A stretch of DNA of 64,000 bases, from assembly GCA_002731275.1 (NCBI GenBank), contig PCBK01000092.1, positions 31,556 to 95,555 of the forward strand, read 5' to 3'. Position 1 is the first letter of the stretch. Each line of letters starts with the position of its first letter. The position numbers and the translations under genes are program-made. This document shows positions 9,856 to 19,206 of the stretch, piece after piece. Source of the stretch: Deltaproteobacteria bacterium. GTDB taxonomy: Bacteria; Myxococcota_C; UBA6777. Below the pieces are notes generated by a model, which was not told the DNA's origin, did not search any database, and was given only the letters and a program-made list of their open reading frames with translations.

Positions 9856-12626
9856 GTCTCACGCATCCCATCTGGCTGCTCCTTCTCATCCCGATGCTCG
9901 CGACATGTTGGGCGTGGCCACTCCCTAACAAGACACTCCTCAGCTTGCGGGTCATGAGCCTTCTGCTCATCGTCCTCGCGCTCAGTGGATTCGCGCTGAC
10001 ACTTAACAGCCGTGCTGGAACCATCGTCGTCGTCGCAGATAGAAGTGATTCGATGCCTTCAGACAGCAAGGCCCACCAAAAAGAAATCATCGAAGCACTA
10101 CAAAAGAGCATGGGCCCCAACGATCGCCTCGCGGTGGTGTCCTTTGGGCGCCATCCAGCTCTCGAACAAACACCACGAACAGGTCAATTTTCGGGTTTTG
10201 TCAGCCGCGTTCCAAAAGATGGTTCAGATCTCGCCGGTGCGATCGACATGGGACTCTCACTCATCCCACTCGAACATCCAGGTCGACTGCTCTTGCTCAC
10301 GGACGGCAAATGGACGGGCAAACATCCCTTCAGTCTCGCTGCGAAGGCCTCCTCACGTGCGCTCCCAATTGATTATCAGACGATGAAACGCTCCAACGCA
10401 GGCGATACAGCCATCATGCGTGTTGACGCCCCCAAACAGGTGCAACCAGGTGAGTCTTTCATCTTCACCTCATGGCTCTACGCACCGATCAAACAAAAAG
10501 TGACGTACACCCTTTCAAGAGGAAATACAGTCATCGCCCAGGGGACACGACTGCTAAAAAGTGGCTCCAACCGCTTGCTCTTTCGCGATAAATCATCGAT
10601 AACAGGGATGCACAATTACACCCTGCGTATCAAACCCTCTGGCAAAGATCCTGTCCCGGAAAACAACAGCGCCGAATTTATCGTCAGCGTACAAGGGAAC
10701 AAACCCATCCTACACGTCGGCCCTCACAAGATGTCCGGGCTGCCTCTCCTCCTGCAAAAAGCCAACATGAAGGTGACCTCGCTCGCACCAAATGAGGTCA
10801 ACTGGTCCCTCTCAGGGCTCTCTTCATTCTCCTCCGTGATCCTGGAGAACGTGCCTGCCAACAAGATTGGTCGTGCGGGGATGGAACATCTCGCCGCGTG
10901 GGTCAAAAACACAGGCGCAGGGCTGATGATGACAGGAGGTCGCTCGTCATACGGTCCGGGTGGTTATTACCGCTCTCCACTGGAACCTGTCCTGCCAGTC
11001 TCCATGGAGCTGCGAAAAGAACACAGAAAGCTCTCCCTCGCGATCGTCGTGGCCCTCGACCGTTCGTGCAGTATGGGTGCAGTAACGTCTACAGGCGAGA
11101 CCAAGATGCAGCTCGCAAATATCGCCGCTGCACAATCCGTTCAAATGCTCAGCGCAATCGACGAGTTTGGTGCTATCGCCGTAGACAGTGCACCACACAC
11201 AATCGTCTCACTGATGCCCGTCAAAGACAAGGCCGCCATACGCTCAAGGCTCCTGTCTATCGGTTCGAGTGGTGGTGGTATTTATGTATACGAAGCGCTC
11301 AAGCGCAGCGTTGACATGCTGCGAGGCGCACGCGCCAAAACCAAGCACATCATTTTATTTGCGGACACTGCGGACGCAGAGCAGCCAGGCAAGTACAAAA
11401 CGCTGCTCAAGGAGTGCGAAACGCTTGGCATTACCGTCACGGTGATTGGCCTCGGGGACAAAATGGACAAAGATGTCCCCTTCCTCACAGATGTCGCCAA
11501 ACGCGGGAAAGGACGACTGCTCATCACCAACAGAGCTGACGATCTTCCACGGCTGTTTGCCCAAGACACCTTTATCGTCGCACGTAGCGCGTTTCTCGAC
11601 GAGATCACCAAAGTACAGTGGGGCGCAGGACTTCATCAGATCACACAGCTCACCTTCGCACAACCGCCCCCTATCGGAGGTTACAACCTTTGCTACCAAC
11701 GCCCCAAAGCCAGCCTCGTGAGCCAAACGGTCGATGAGTACAACGCTCCTTTTGTCTCCTCATGGCAGGTCGGCTTAGGACGCGCTGTCGCTTACACAGG
11801 CGAGATCGATGGAAAGTACACAGGACCATTCGCGAAGTGGGACAAGCTCGGCTCCTTTGTGACAAGTCTTACTCGTTGGGTCGCAGGTGGTCGAGACAAT
11901 CTGCCAAACAACATGATGCTCCAACAAAGCCTGAAGAATGGCGTCCACAAAGTCACACTTTTCCTCGATCCAGAGCGCAAAGGAAACCCCTTTCAAAAGC
12001 GTCCTCGCGTTCGGTTTTTGCAAGGTCGCCTTGGCAGCTCTCCTCAAGTCCATACGATGCAATTGCGTTGGGAGACACCCGATCAACTCAGCGCATCGCT
12101 CGCAGTCAGTGGCGATCAAGTCTCCATGGCGACGGTCAAACTCGAACGCCGTCGCCCCTATACGCTCGCTCCAGTCAGGCTGATGTACTCACCTGAATAC
12201 AACCCACAGTCGATCACACGCAAAAGAGACGTCCAACAACGCCTCGCCAACGTCACGGGAGGCAAAGAACGGTTGGAGGTCTCCAACATGTGGAAAGACA
12301 TTCCCAAAAACCCACGAAAATGGCCACTGACCCCATGGCTACTGTCTGCTGCGATGATGTTGTTGTTATTTGAGATCCTCGAACGCCGCTCTAGCCTGCT
12401 CTCAAGTCGATGGCCGAGCAGGCAAAAGACACAAGATGGGTCAGTGATGACCGTCCCCACGACGGCCAAACACCCGATCACACAAAGAGGTGATGCCTCA
12501 ACGTCTGTGACAAAAGAATCAACCCCCCAAGAGGAGGCCACGCCACAGATCACAAGCGCACTTCAACAAGCATCGAAAAGAGCACGACACCGAACGAACC
12601 GAGACGACACCTCCAAGGACGATTAA
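9852..12626 (+). CDS. Large VWA-domain membrane protein, last gene of operon
   Basis: 924 residues. Two N-terminal membrane helices are followed by a first VWA-like domain with DRSDSM near residue 60. A glutamine-amidotransferase-like fold comes next, visible as MMTGGRSSYGPGGY near 358-371. A second VWA domain has DRSCSM near 404, and a C-terminal membrane helix lies near 832-850, before a Thr/Gln-rich tail. This arrangement is known from proteins that follow BatA in MoxR operons. Both MIDAS motifs keep the DxSxS pattern, so metal-dependent ligand binding is plausible. It closes the operon; no gene follows for 225 bases. Confidence 0.88.
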   Translation: MSLTHPIWLLLLIPMLATCWAWPLPNKTLLSLRVMSLLLIVLALSGFALTLNSRAGTIVVVADRSDSMPSDSKAHQKEIIEALQKSMGPNDRLAVVSFGRHPALEQTPRTGQFSGFVSRVPKDGSDLAGAIDMGLSLIPLEHPGRLLLLTDGKWTGKHPFSLAAKASSRALPIDYQTMKRSNAGDTAIMRVDAPKQVQPGESFIFTSWLYAPIKQKVTYTLSRGNTVIAQGTRLLKSGSNRLLFRDKSSITGMHNYTLRIKPSGKDPVPENNSAEFIVSVQGNKPILHVGPHKMSGLPLLLQKANMKVTSLAPNEVNWSLSGLSSFSSVILENVPANKIGRAGMEHLAAWVKNTGAGLMMTGGRSSYGPGGYYRSPLEPVLPVSMELRKEHRKLSLAIVVALDRSCSMGAVTSTGETKMQLANIAAAQSVQMLSAIDEFGAIAVDSAPHTIVSLMPVKDKAAIRSRLLSIGSSGGGIYVYEALKRSVDMLRGARAKTKHIILFADTADAEQPGKYKTLLKECETLGITVTVIGLGDKMDKDVPFLTDVAKRGKGRLLITNRADDLPRLFAQDTFIVARSAFLDEITKVQWGAGLHQITQLTFAQPPPIGGYNLCYQRPKASLVSQTVDEYNAPFVSSWQVGLGRAVAYTGEIDGKYTGPFAKWDKLGSFVTSLTRWVAGGRDNLPNNMMLQQSLKNGVHKVTLFLDPERKGNPFQKRPRVRFLQGRLGSSPQVHTMQLRWETPDQLSASLAVSGDQVSMATVKLERRRPYTLAPVRLMYSPEYNPQSITRKRDVQQRLANVTGGKERLEVSNMWKDIPKNPRKWPLTPWLLSAAMMLLLFEILERRSSLLSSRWPSRQKTQDGSVMTVPTTAKHPITQRGDASTSVTKESTPQEEATPQITSALQQASKRARHRTNRDDTSKDD

Positions 12627-12679
12627 GTTCTCCCCCTCCAGACTCCATTCATTACATGATATCATTTTGAGACTTCATC

Positions 12680-12708
12680 TTGACTTGCGATGCAAGTCCG
12701 AGTAATCT
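12680..12708 (+). promoter_or_regulatory. Probable sigma70 promoter of nqr operon with overlapping palindrome
   Basis: TTGACT (12680-12685) and TAATCT (12703-12708) are 17 bases apart, a good sigma70 match. A perfect inverted repeat, GACTTGC and GCAAGTC around GAT (12682-12698), overlaps the -35 box and fills most of the spacer. That is where a repressor operator would block polymerase. A start site near 12715 would give a leader of about 137 bases before nqrA. Confidence 0.6.
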
Positions 12709-12722
12709 TCCAGACGAAAAAA

Positions 12723-12793
12723 GGCGGCCATGACAGGCAAAAGTGCACACAAACGCCTATTTTAACAATAGTTTTCCTGTCAAAAAAACCGCC
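12723..12793 (+). promoter_or_regulatory. Structured leader upstream of nqrA
   Basis: Three nested pairings are visible: GGCGG (12723-12727) with CCGCC (12789-12793), TGACAGG (12731-12737) with CCTGTCA (12776-12782), and CTATT (12758-12762) with AATAG (12767-12771). They would fold the nqrA leader RNA into one branched or elongated structure ending about 58 bases before the ATG. I recognise no known riboswitch family. Confidence 0.4.
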
Positions 12794-12851
12794 AAATGTT
12801 GTGTGAATATTTTTCCTTTTCGCGAATCAACACATCTCCAGTGAGGGATAC

Positions 12852-14234
12852 ATGGCATTCCACCGAATCACAAAAGGATTGGATCTTCCCATCAAAGGGA
12901 AACCAGCCCAGGAAATATCAAAATCTTCCTCCGTCTCCCACGTCGCCCTCTTGGGTAGCGATTACCCAACGATGAAACCCCGTATGCACGCCAACGAAGG
13001 CGATGAGGTCAAACGCGGACAGCTGTTGTTTGAAGACAGAAAAAGCGAAGGTGTCCACTTTACGGCACCGGGAGCAGGTAAAATTGTCGCGATCAACAGA
13101 GGTGAAAAGCGACGCTTTTTGTCTCTCGTCATCGAGCTTAACGAGAACGAAAAGAAAGGCAAACTCAAAGACGCAGATTGCCAAACCTTCGAACACTATA
13201 AGAAGGATATGTTGAAGAAGCTCGACGGCGAAAAAGCGCGCGCGCTGCTCTCCGAGTCCGGTCTATGGACAGCTCTTCGCACACGCCCCTTCAGCCGTGT
13301 TCCCGCGACTGATTCTCAGTGCCACTCCATCTTTGTCACCGCGATTGACACCAACCCCCTCGCACCTTCCGTCGAAACCGTGATCAAAGGCCAAGAGAAA
13401 GCCTTTGAAAACGGAATGAAGGTCCTCTCCACGCTCACAGAAGGCAAAATCTTCTTGTGTGTCGGAGAGAAGTGGGAAACAGAGATCAAAGACATCGACA
13501 GAGTCCAAAAAGAGGTCTTCATCGGGCCACACCCCGCAGGCCTCGTCGGAACCCACATCCACGTACTCGCGCCAGCGAGCCGCAAGCGGACTGTCTGGCA
13601 TATCGGATACCAGGATGTTATCTCCATTGGACACCTGTTCACAACAGGTCAACTCCACGTCGATCGCGTCGTCGCCGTGGGTGGTCCAGCGTGTAAAGAG
13701 CCCACGCTCCTGAAAACGCGCGTAGGTGCGTCTTCACAAGAGCTGCTCAAAGACAAAATCGACGAAGAGAAAGAAGTTCGTATCGTCTCTGGCTCCGTCC
13801 TTCACGGAAGCAATGCGACGGACGACGTCCTTGGATTCCTCGGTCGCTACGATCAACAATTCTCCCTCCTCGAAGAAGGCCGTACAAGAGAGTTTATGGG
13901 CTGGATGAAACCGGGTGTTGGGAAGTTTTCGACGATCAAAGCCTTCCTCTCCTCTTGGTTGCCCAAAAAAGACTACGCATTTACAACAACAACCAACGGT
14001 TCACACCGCGCGATGGTACCTATTGGTATGTTTGAGCGTGTGATGCCTTTGGACATCATGCCGACCTTCTTGCTGCGTTCACTGCTCGTCACAGACCTTG
14101 AGCGTGCCGAGCAGCTCGGATGCCTAGAACTTCACGAGGAAGATCTTGCCTTGTGTGCGTTCGTCAGCCCCGGTAAAGAAGACTACGGAAAAGCCCTTCG
14201 CAAGGTGCTCACAGAGATCTGGCAAGAGGGATAA
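12852..14234 (+). CDS. nqrA: Na+-translocating NADH:quinone reductase subunit A
   Basis: 460 residues, close to the usual size of about 450. NqrA is the peripheral cytoplasmic subunit of the Na+-pumping NADH:ubiquinone reductase and contributes to quinone handling. The opening GLDLPIKGKP is the family's N-terminal signature. The lipoyl-like early region (VKRGQLLFEDRK, FTAPGAGKIVAINRGEKR) and a later region with GHLFTTGQL and DRVVAVGGPA are characteristic. GAGGG precedes the ATG by 6-7 bases. The other five subunits follow, but only after an unusual gap of 245 bases. Confidence 0.97.
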   Translation: MAFHRITKGLDLPIKGKPAQEISKSSSVSHVALLGSDYPTMKPRMHANEGDEVKRGQLLFEDRKSEGVHFTAPGAGKIVAINRGEKRRFLSLVIELNENEKKGKLKDADCQTFEHYKKDMLKKLDGEKARALLSESGLWTALRTRPFSRVPATDSQCHSIFVTAIDTNPLAPSVETVIKGQEKAFENGMKVLSTLTEGKIFLCVGEKWETEIKDIDRVQKEVFIGPHPAGLVGTHIHVLAPASRKRTVWHIGYQDVISIGHLFTTGQLHVDRVVAVGGPACKEPTLLKTRVGASSQELLKDKIDEEKEVRIVSGSVLHGSNATDDVLGFLGRYDQQFSLLEEGRTREFMGWMKPGVGKFSTIKAFLSSWLPKKDYAFTTTTNGSHRAMVPIGMFERVMPLDIMPTFLLRSLLVTDLERAEQLGCLELHEEDLALCAFVSPGKEDYGKALRKVLTEIWQEG

Positions 14235-14290
14235 CCCGTTTGCATTGTGCCTACGCGCTCGATTGGAGCGCACAGGATGGCACAACCGGG
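14235..14290 (+). other. Nested hairpin in the nqrA-nqrB gap
   Basis: Immediately after the nqrA stop, CCCG/CGGG (14235-14238, 14287-14290), TTGTGCC/GGCACAA (14245-14251, 14279-14285) and GCGCTC/GAGCGC (14255-14260, 14266-14271) nest into one strong hairpin. There is no U-run, so it is not a standard terminator; an mRNA-processing or stability element is plausible. The remainder of the gap to 14479 shows no gene. Confidence 0.5.
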
Positions 14291-14479
14291 TTTCCACGAT
14301 TGAGACAGGATCTCTCCGACTGGCTCCCTCATCTTAGAGGTGAGCGGAAAACTGAATGATACGTTCTGTTCTTGACTTACTTCTCAAAAGAGAAGCGTAC
14401 ATCGGGGATAGACGCCACCGCAGGTCAGCGAGCATCGAGTGATGGCTGATTTGTTTTTGCAAGATTGGAGACTTGTTTG

Positions 14480-15739
14480 ATGAAATTCCTCAGAGATTTT
14501 TTGGACAAGCAAGAAAAGCACTTTGAAAAAGGCGGGAAGCTCGAAAAGTTTTATGCGCTCTACGAGATGCATGACACGATTCTCTTTACTCCGTCTGATG
14601 TCAACAAAGGCAATACGCACGTCCGAGACTCTATCGACCTCAAGCGCATGATGATCACCGTCGTCGTCGCCTTGATTCCATGTATCTTGATGGCGTTTTA
14701 CAACACCGGCTATCAAGCAAACCACGCGATCGCAAACCTCGGCGCCAAGCCCCTCGCGATCTGGCAAACCACAGTGTACGCCAAGTGGTTGGGCCTCACA
14801 CACGATCCCACAAATATCCTCGCCAACTTCGTGTATGGCGGGTTATTCTTTTTGCCTGTCCTGATCACAACCTTTGCGGTCGGTGGTATCATCGAAGTCA
14901 CGAACGCGATCGTTCGTGGACACGAAGTCAACGAAGGCTTCCTCGTCACAGGCTTTTTGCTTCCTTTGACCTTGCCTCCGACGATCCCACTGTGGCAGGT
15001 CGCGATGGGCGCAGCATTTGGCGTCCTGATCGGAAAGGAAATCTTTGGCGGTACAGGGATGAACGTCCTCAACCCAGCGTTGACAGGGCGTGCGTTTTTG
15101 TTCTTTGCCTATCCCGCGCAGATCTCGGGTGACAGCCCCTGGATCGCGGCCAACATGCTCGGCGCAAAAGCTTCCAGCACGCTCCCAGACGCAGTCAGTG
15201 GCGCGACATGGCTCGGAAAAGCAGCGACTAGCAAGATGGCCCTCGCAGGACACAACATCTTCGGTGCGGAGTGGTGGAACGCCTTCTTGGGCTTTGTCCC
15301 AGGGTCTATGGGTGAGACCTCCGCGCTCGCCTGCCTGATCGGTGCAGTCATCTTGATCGCCACACAGGTCGCCTCCTGGCGGACGATGCTCGGCGTGGTC
15401 CTCGGGACCTTCCTCACCTGTCTGCTCCTCGGCAATGTCCAATCCGAAACCAACCACATGTTCTCCGTGCCCTTCCACTGGCACATCGTCACAGGAGGTT
15501 GGGCGTTTGGCCTCGTCTTCATGGCGACTGACCCTGTGTCTTCGGCATTTACAGAGGCTGGCAAGTTTATCTATGGCTTCTGTATCGGGATCATGGTCAT
15601 CTTGGTGCGCGTCGTAAACCCTGCTTACCCAGAAGGGATGATGCTCGCCATCTTGTTTATGAACATGTTTGCCCCCTTCATCGACCACTTCTACGTTCAA
15701 GCGAACATCAAACGGAGATTAGCACGCGATGCAGCGTAA
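14480..15739 (+). CDS. nqrB: Na+-translocating NADH:quinone reductase subunit B
   Basis: 419 residues from the ATG at 14480, with GGAG 9 bases upstream; an in-frame TTG at 14465 is less likely. NqrB is the main membrane subunit, with about ten helices, and carries covalent FMN on a threonine as well as riboflavin. The FMN attachment motif SGAT is at residues 240-243 (Thr243). Family motifs LTGRAFLFFAYPAQ and the C-terminal NPAYPEGMMLAILFMN stretch are present. The nqrC ATG lies 11 bases before this gene's end, so translation is probably coupled. Confidence 0.97.
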   Translation: MKFLRDFLDKQEKHFEKGGKLEKFYALYEMHDTILFTPSDVNKGNTHVRDSIDLKRMMITVVVALIPCILMAFYNTGYQANHAIANLGAKPLAIWQTTVYAKWLGLTHDPTNILANFVYGGLFFLPVLITTFAVGGIIEVTNAIVRGHEVNEGFLVTGFLLPLTLPPTIPLWQVAMGAAFGVLIGKEIFGGTGMNVLNPALTGRAFLFFAYPAQISGDSPWIAANMLGAKASSTLPDAVSGATWLGKAATSKMALAGHNIFGAEWWNAFLGFVPGSMGETSALACLIGAVILIATQVASWRTMLGVVLGTFLTCLLLGNVQSETNHMFSVPFHWHIVTGGWAFGLVFMATDPVSSAFTEAGKFIYGFCIGIMVILVRVVNPAYPEGMMLAILFMNMFAPFIDHFYVQANIKRRLARDAA

Positions 15740-16577
15740 TAGCGTACCCTACATTCTAGGCTTTTGCACGGCTATCTGTTTGGTTTGCTCGGTCATTGTA
15801 TCGACAGCCGCAGTTGGCCTGAAGGAAAAGCAAGAACAAAACAAGATCCTCGATCGCCAAAAGAAGGTCCTGACTGTCGCTGGTCTCATCAAAGAAACAG
15901 AGGCAGTCACACCCAAAAAGGTGCAAGAGTTGTTCAAAAAGCGCATCAAGTCGATCATCGTCGACCTGAAAGGCGGCACTTTGGACAAGGCCATGACCAA
16001 AAAGGCGAAAACATTCGACCAACAAAAAGCCAAAAAAGATCCCGCACGTAGCACCTCTGCTCCGAAAAACAGAGCGGGTGTCAAGCGTCTGCCCAAACAC
16101 GCCCTCGTCTATCTCGTCTCCAAGACGGATATCAAAGAAGATGGCAAAGGCTTTGCGCTCGACAAATACATCTTCCCCATCGAAGGAAAAGGGCTGTGGT
16201 CCACACTCTACGGATTCATCGCCCTCGCTCCAAACTTCAACGTGATCAGAGGTCTTATCTTCTACGATCACGCTGAAACCCCTGGTCTCGGTGGTGAAGT
16301 CGAAAACCCCAGCTGGAAAGCCAAATGGCCCGGACGTACAGTTTACGGCCCCAAAGGCAGCAGCCCCAAATCCTGGGGCAAACCCAAGATCAAAGTCGTC
16401 AAGGGCTTGGCTGGACCTCCCTCCAAAGACCCACACAAAGTGGATGGACTCTCCGGTGCGACCATCACAAGTAATGGTGTCACTCACCTCGTCAGATTCT
16501 GGCTCGGTGAAAACGGTTTTGGACCATTCATCCGTCACAAGCTTGGTCTCAAACAAGCCAGCAAAGGAGGGAAGTGA
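15729..16577 (+). CDS. nqrC: Na+-translocating NADH:quinone reductase subunit C
   Basis: 282 residues. There is one N-terminal membrane helix (about residues 8-28), then a periplasmic FMN-binding domain. The second covalent FMN site of the pump is the SGAT motif at residues 242-245 (Thr245). An [24 protein letters not shown] stretch and the [12 protein letters not shown] block are classic for NqrC. ApbE, encoded downstream, is the enzyme that attaches the FMN. A Lys-rich, low-complexity insert near residues 85-115 is somewhat longer than in the gammaproteobacterial proteins. The start overlaps nqrB and the stop overlaps nqrD (TGATG). Confidence 0.97.
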   Translation: MQRNSVPYILGFCTAICLVCSVIVSTAAVGLKEKQEQNKILDRQKKVLTVAGLIKETEAVTPKKVQELFKKRIKSIIVDLKGGTLDKAMTKKAKTFDQQKAKKDPARSTSAPKNRAGVKRLPKHALVYLVSKTDIKEDGKGFALDKYIFPIEGKGLWSTLYGFIALAPNFNVIRGLIFYDHAETPGLGGEVENPSWKAKWPGRTVYGPKGSSPKSWGKPKIKVVKGLAGPPSKDPHKVDGLSGATITSNGVTHLVRFWLGENGFGPFIRHKLGLKQASKGGK

Positions 16578-17197
16578 TGAGTAAAGCAAACGAAGCGCTG
16601 ATTGATCCACTCTTTGACAACAACCCCATCGCCCTCCAAGTCCTCGGGATTTGTTCGGCGCTCGCGGTCACGACAAAGCTCGAAACTGCGACCGTTATGG
16701 CGATCGCGGTGACCGCGGTCCTCGCGTTGTCCAACCTGTCGATCAGTATCCTGCGTAACTACATTCCACCTAGTATCCGTATTATCGTGCAGCTGACGAT
16801 CATCGCATCGCTCGTTATCGTCACCGACCAGATCCTCAAAGCGTACATGTTTGAAATCAGCAAACAGCTCTCCGTCTTTGTTGGATTGATCATCACCAAC
16901 TGTATCGTCATGGGCCGCGCTGAAGCCTTCGCGATGCAAAATGGTCCCCGCCTCAGCTTCATCGACGGTATCGGCAACGGTCTTGGCTACGGCCTCGTGC
17001 TGCTCTTTGTCGGTGTCTTCCGCGAGCTGTTCGGAGCAGGGAAACTCTTCGGTATCACCATCCTGCCCCTCGCGAGCAACGGTGGCTGGTACATGCCCAA
17101 CGGCCTGATGGTCCTCTCCCCCGCTGCGTTCTTTTTGATTGGCGTGTTTATCTGGTTGCTCCGCACCTGGAAGCCCGAACAAGTAGAGGAAGATTGA
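16577..17197 (+). CDS. nqrD: Na+-translocating NADH:quinone reductase subunit D
   Basis: 206 residues from the ATG at 16577, sharing its first base with the nqrC stop; AGGAGG and GGGAAG lie just upstream. NqrD is a six-helix membrane subunit that, with NqrE, forms the inverted pair holding the Fe centre in the middle of the membrane. The [17 protein letters not shown] opening and [12 protein letters not shown] (with the conserved cysteine of the Fe site) are visible. LFGAGKLFG near residue 155 is another family block. It is followed after one base by nqrE. Confidence 0.97.
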   Translation: MSKANEALIDPLFDNNPIALQVLGICSALAVTTKLETATVMAIAVTAVLALSNLSISILRNYIPPSIRIIVQLTIIASLVIVTDQILKAYMFEISKQLSVFVGLIITNCIVMGRAEAFAMQNGPRLSFIDGIGNGLGYGLVLLFVGVFRELFGAGKLFGITILPLASNGGWYMPNGLMVLSPAAFFLIGVFIWLLRTWKPEQVEED

Positions 17198-17198
17198 T

Positions 17199-17861
17199 AT
17201 GGAACTCACTTTGCTACTGGCTGCCAAAGCTGGCTTGGCTTCGAATCTAGAAGCCTACCTGAGCCTGGCTATCAAAGCCATCTTCGTAGAAAACATGGCG
17301 CTCGCCTTCTTTTTGGGAATGTGCTCCTTCCTCGCCGTCTCCAAAAAGGTCGACACCGCCATCGGTCTCGGCGCCGCAGTCGTCTTCGTCCTCGCGATCT
17401 GTACGCCACTTAACAACCTCGTATACACATACCTCTTGAAGGAAGGTGCTCTCGCTTGGCTGAGCCCCAAGTTCGCCACTGTCGACCTCTCCTTCTTGTC
17501 CTTTCTTACATTCATTGGAACCATCGCAGCAACCGTACAGGTCGTAGAGATGGCCATTGACAAGTTTGCGCCTGCACTCTACGCGACGCTCGGGATCTTC
17601 TTGCCCCTGATCGCTGTCAACTGCGCCATCCTCGGTTCTTCCTTGTTCATGATGGAACGCGACTACAACCTCCCTGAGAGTACAGTCTTTGGACTCGGCT
17701 CAGGGATCGGCTTCATGCTCGCGATCGTCGCGCTTGCTGCTATCCGCGAAAAAATGCGTTACAGCGATGTTCCAAAGGGCTTGCGCGGTCTCGGTATCAC
17801 CTTCATGGTGACCGGACTGATGGCAATTGGTTTTATGGCCTTCGCAGGTATCCAACTCTAA
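17199..17861 (+). CDS. nqrE: Na+-translocating NADH:quinone reductase subunit E
   Basis: 220 residues, six predicted membrane helices. [20 protein letters not shown] near residues 29-48 and [12 protein letters not shown] near 145-156 each contain a cysteine of the NqrD/NqrE iron site, the first being the ENMAL...C signature. NqrM, encoded at the end of the cluster, is required to build that site. The first 20 residues are slightly longer than usual. GAGGA precedes the ATG by 6-7 bases. A hairpin followed by a T-run lies between this gene and nqrF. Confidence 0.97.
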   Translation: MELTLLLAAKAGLASNLEAYLSLAIKAIFVENMALAFFLGMCSFLAVSKKVDTAIGLGAAVVFVLAICTPLNNLVYTYLLKEGALAWLSPKFATVDLSFLSFLTFIGTIAATVQVVEMAIDKFAPALYATLGIFLPLIAVNCAILGSSLFMMERDYNLPESTVFGLGSGIGFMLAIVALAAIREKMRYSDVPKGLRGLGITFMVTGLMAIGFMAFAGIQL

Positions 17862-17866
17862 AAAAT

Positions 17867-17897
17867 CCTGACGGCCCAAAGGCCGCAGGCTTTTTTT
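17867..17897 (+). terminator. Terminator-like hairpin between nqrE and nqrF
   Basis: CCTG-A-CGGCC (17867-17876), loop CAAA, GGCCG-CAGG (17881-17889), then C and seven T (17891-17897). It has the form of a rho-independent terminator with one bulged A, inside an operon. It could trim the amount of nqrF relative to nqrA-E, or be bypassed. The nqrF ribosome binding site AGGAGG begins only a few bases later. Confidence 0.7.
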
Positions 17898-17913
17898 CCA
17901 GGAGGTTTGATTC

Positions 17914-19197
17914 ATGACAACAGCAGTCCTCGGAGTCGCTGTCTTCGTCTTTGTCATCGTGGCCCTCGTCGTCATCTTGATGGTCGCTCGTGGGCAACTC
18001 GTCAACACAGCTGACGTCAAGATCATCGTCAACGGTGACGAAGAAAATCCTATCGTTACACCCGCAGGGAGCACCCTGCTCAACGCACTCGCCGCACAAA
18101 AAATCTTCATCCCCTCCGCTTGCGGTGGTGGTGGGACATGTGGTGTCTGTAAAGTCAATGTAGAGTCCGGTGGTGGTGCCATCCTCCCCACCGAGCGCAC
18201 ACACGTTACACGTGGCGAAGAGCGCGAAGGTTGTCGTCTCTCTTGTCAAGTCAAAGTCAAAAATGACATGCACATCGAGCTCGAGCCCGAGATCTTCGGT
18301 GTGCGCAAGTGGGAATGTACTGTCCGCTCCAACGAAAACGTCGCGACGTTCATCAAAGAATTCGTCATCGAGCTGCCCGAAGGTGAAGAAGTTCCCTTCC
18401 GCGCAGGTGGGTACATCCAAATTGAATGTCCCCCACACGTCGTCAAGTACGAAGACTTTGAGATCGAAGAAGAGTACCGCGGTGATTGGGACAAATTTGG
18501 CATGTGGGGCTTTGTCTCCGACGTCAAAGAGACCGCAACGCGCGCATACTCCATGGCAAACTACCCCGAAGAGAAGGGCATCATCATGCTCAACGTGCGG
18601 ATCGCAAGCCCACCTTGGGACCGCGCAAACAACAAATGGATGGACGTTCCCCCAGGGATCATGTCCTCCTATATCTTCGGTTGTAAACCCGGTGACAAAG
18701 TCACCATCTCCGGTCCCTTCGGTGAATTCTTCGCAAAAGAGACTGACAACGAGATGGTCTTCATCGGTGGTGGTGCGGGAATGGCGCCCATGCGCTCCCA
18801 CATCTTCGACCAATTCAAACGTATCGGCACCAAACGCAAGGTCTCATACTGGTACGGCGCTCGTAGCTACCGCGAAGCCTTCTACGTCGAAGACTTCGAT
18901 GAGATCCAAGCGAACAACGACAACTTTGTATGGCACCTCGCCCTCTCTGATGTCGCCGAAGAAGACGATTGGGGCAACCCCGAAGCCGAAAGTCGAAAAC
19001 CACTCGGCTGTAAAGAAGGCTACGTCGGATTTATCCACAACGTCCTCTACGAACACTACCTCAAAGATCACCCCTCCCCAGAGGACTGTGAATACTACCT
19101 CTGTGGTCCCCCCATGATGAACACTGCGGTCATCAACATGCTGCTCGACCTCGGCGTCGAACCCGAAAACATCGCACTCGATGACTTCGGAGGATAA
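17914..19197 (+). CDS. nqrF: Na+-translocating NADH:quinone reductase subunit F
   Basis: 427 residues. NqrF is the NADH-oxidising entry subunit: one N-terminal membrane helix (about 3-25), a 2Fe-2S ferredoxin domain, then FAD- and NADH-binding domains. Ligand cysteines are at 70, 76, 79 and 111, the spacing of the family. The FAD motif RAYSMANY starts at residue 210, and the NADH-binding [12 protein letters not shown] at about 286. The C-terminus ends DDFGG, as usual. AGGAGG lies 8 bases before the ATG, a strong site that could compensate for the terminator-like hairpin just upstream. Confidence 0.98.
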   Translation: MTTAVLGVAVFVFVIVALVVILMVARGQLVNTADVKIIVNGDEENPIVTPAGSTLLNALAAQKIFIPSACGGGGTCGVCKVNVESGGGAILPTERTHVTRGEEREGCRLSCQVKVKNDMHIELEPEIFGVRKWECTVRSNENVATFIKEFVIELPEGEEVPFRAGGYIQIECPPHVVKYEDFEIEEEYRGDWDKFGMWGFVSDVKETATRAYSMANYPEEKGIIMLNVRIASPPWDRANNKWMDVPPGIMSSYIFGCKPGDKVTISGPFGEFFAKETDNEMVFIGGGAGMAPMRSHIFDQFKRIGTKRKVSYWYGARSYREAFYVEDFDEIQANNDNFVWHLALSDVAEEDDWGNPEAESRKPLGCKEGYVGFIHNVLYEHYLKDHPSPEDCEYYLCGPPMMNTAVINMLLDLGVEPENIALDDFGG

Positions 19198-19206
19198 GCA
19201 AGCCCG

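Noticed and set aside
14843..15700. Long minus-strand frames opposite nqrB, nqrC and nqrF
   Set aside because: The + strand genes are unmistakable members of the Na+-NQR family.
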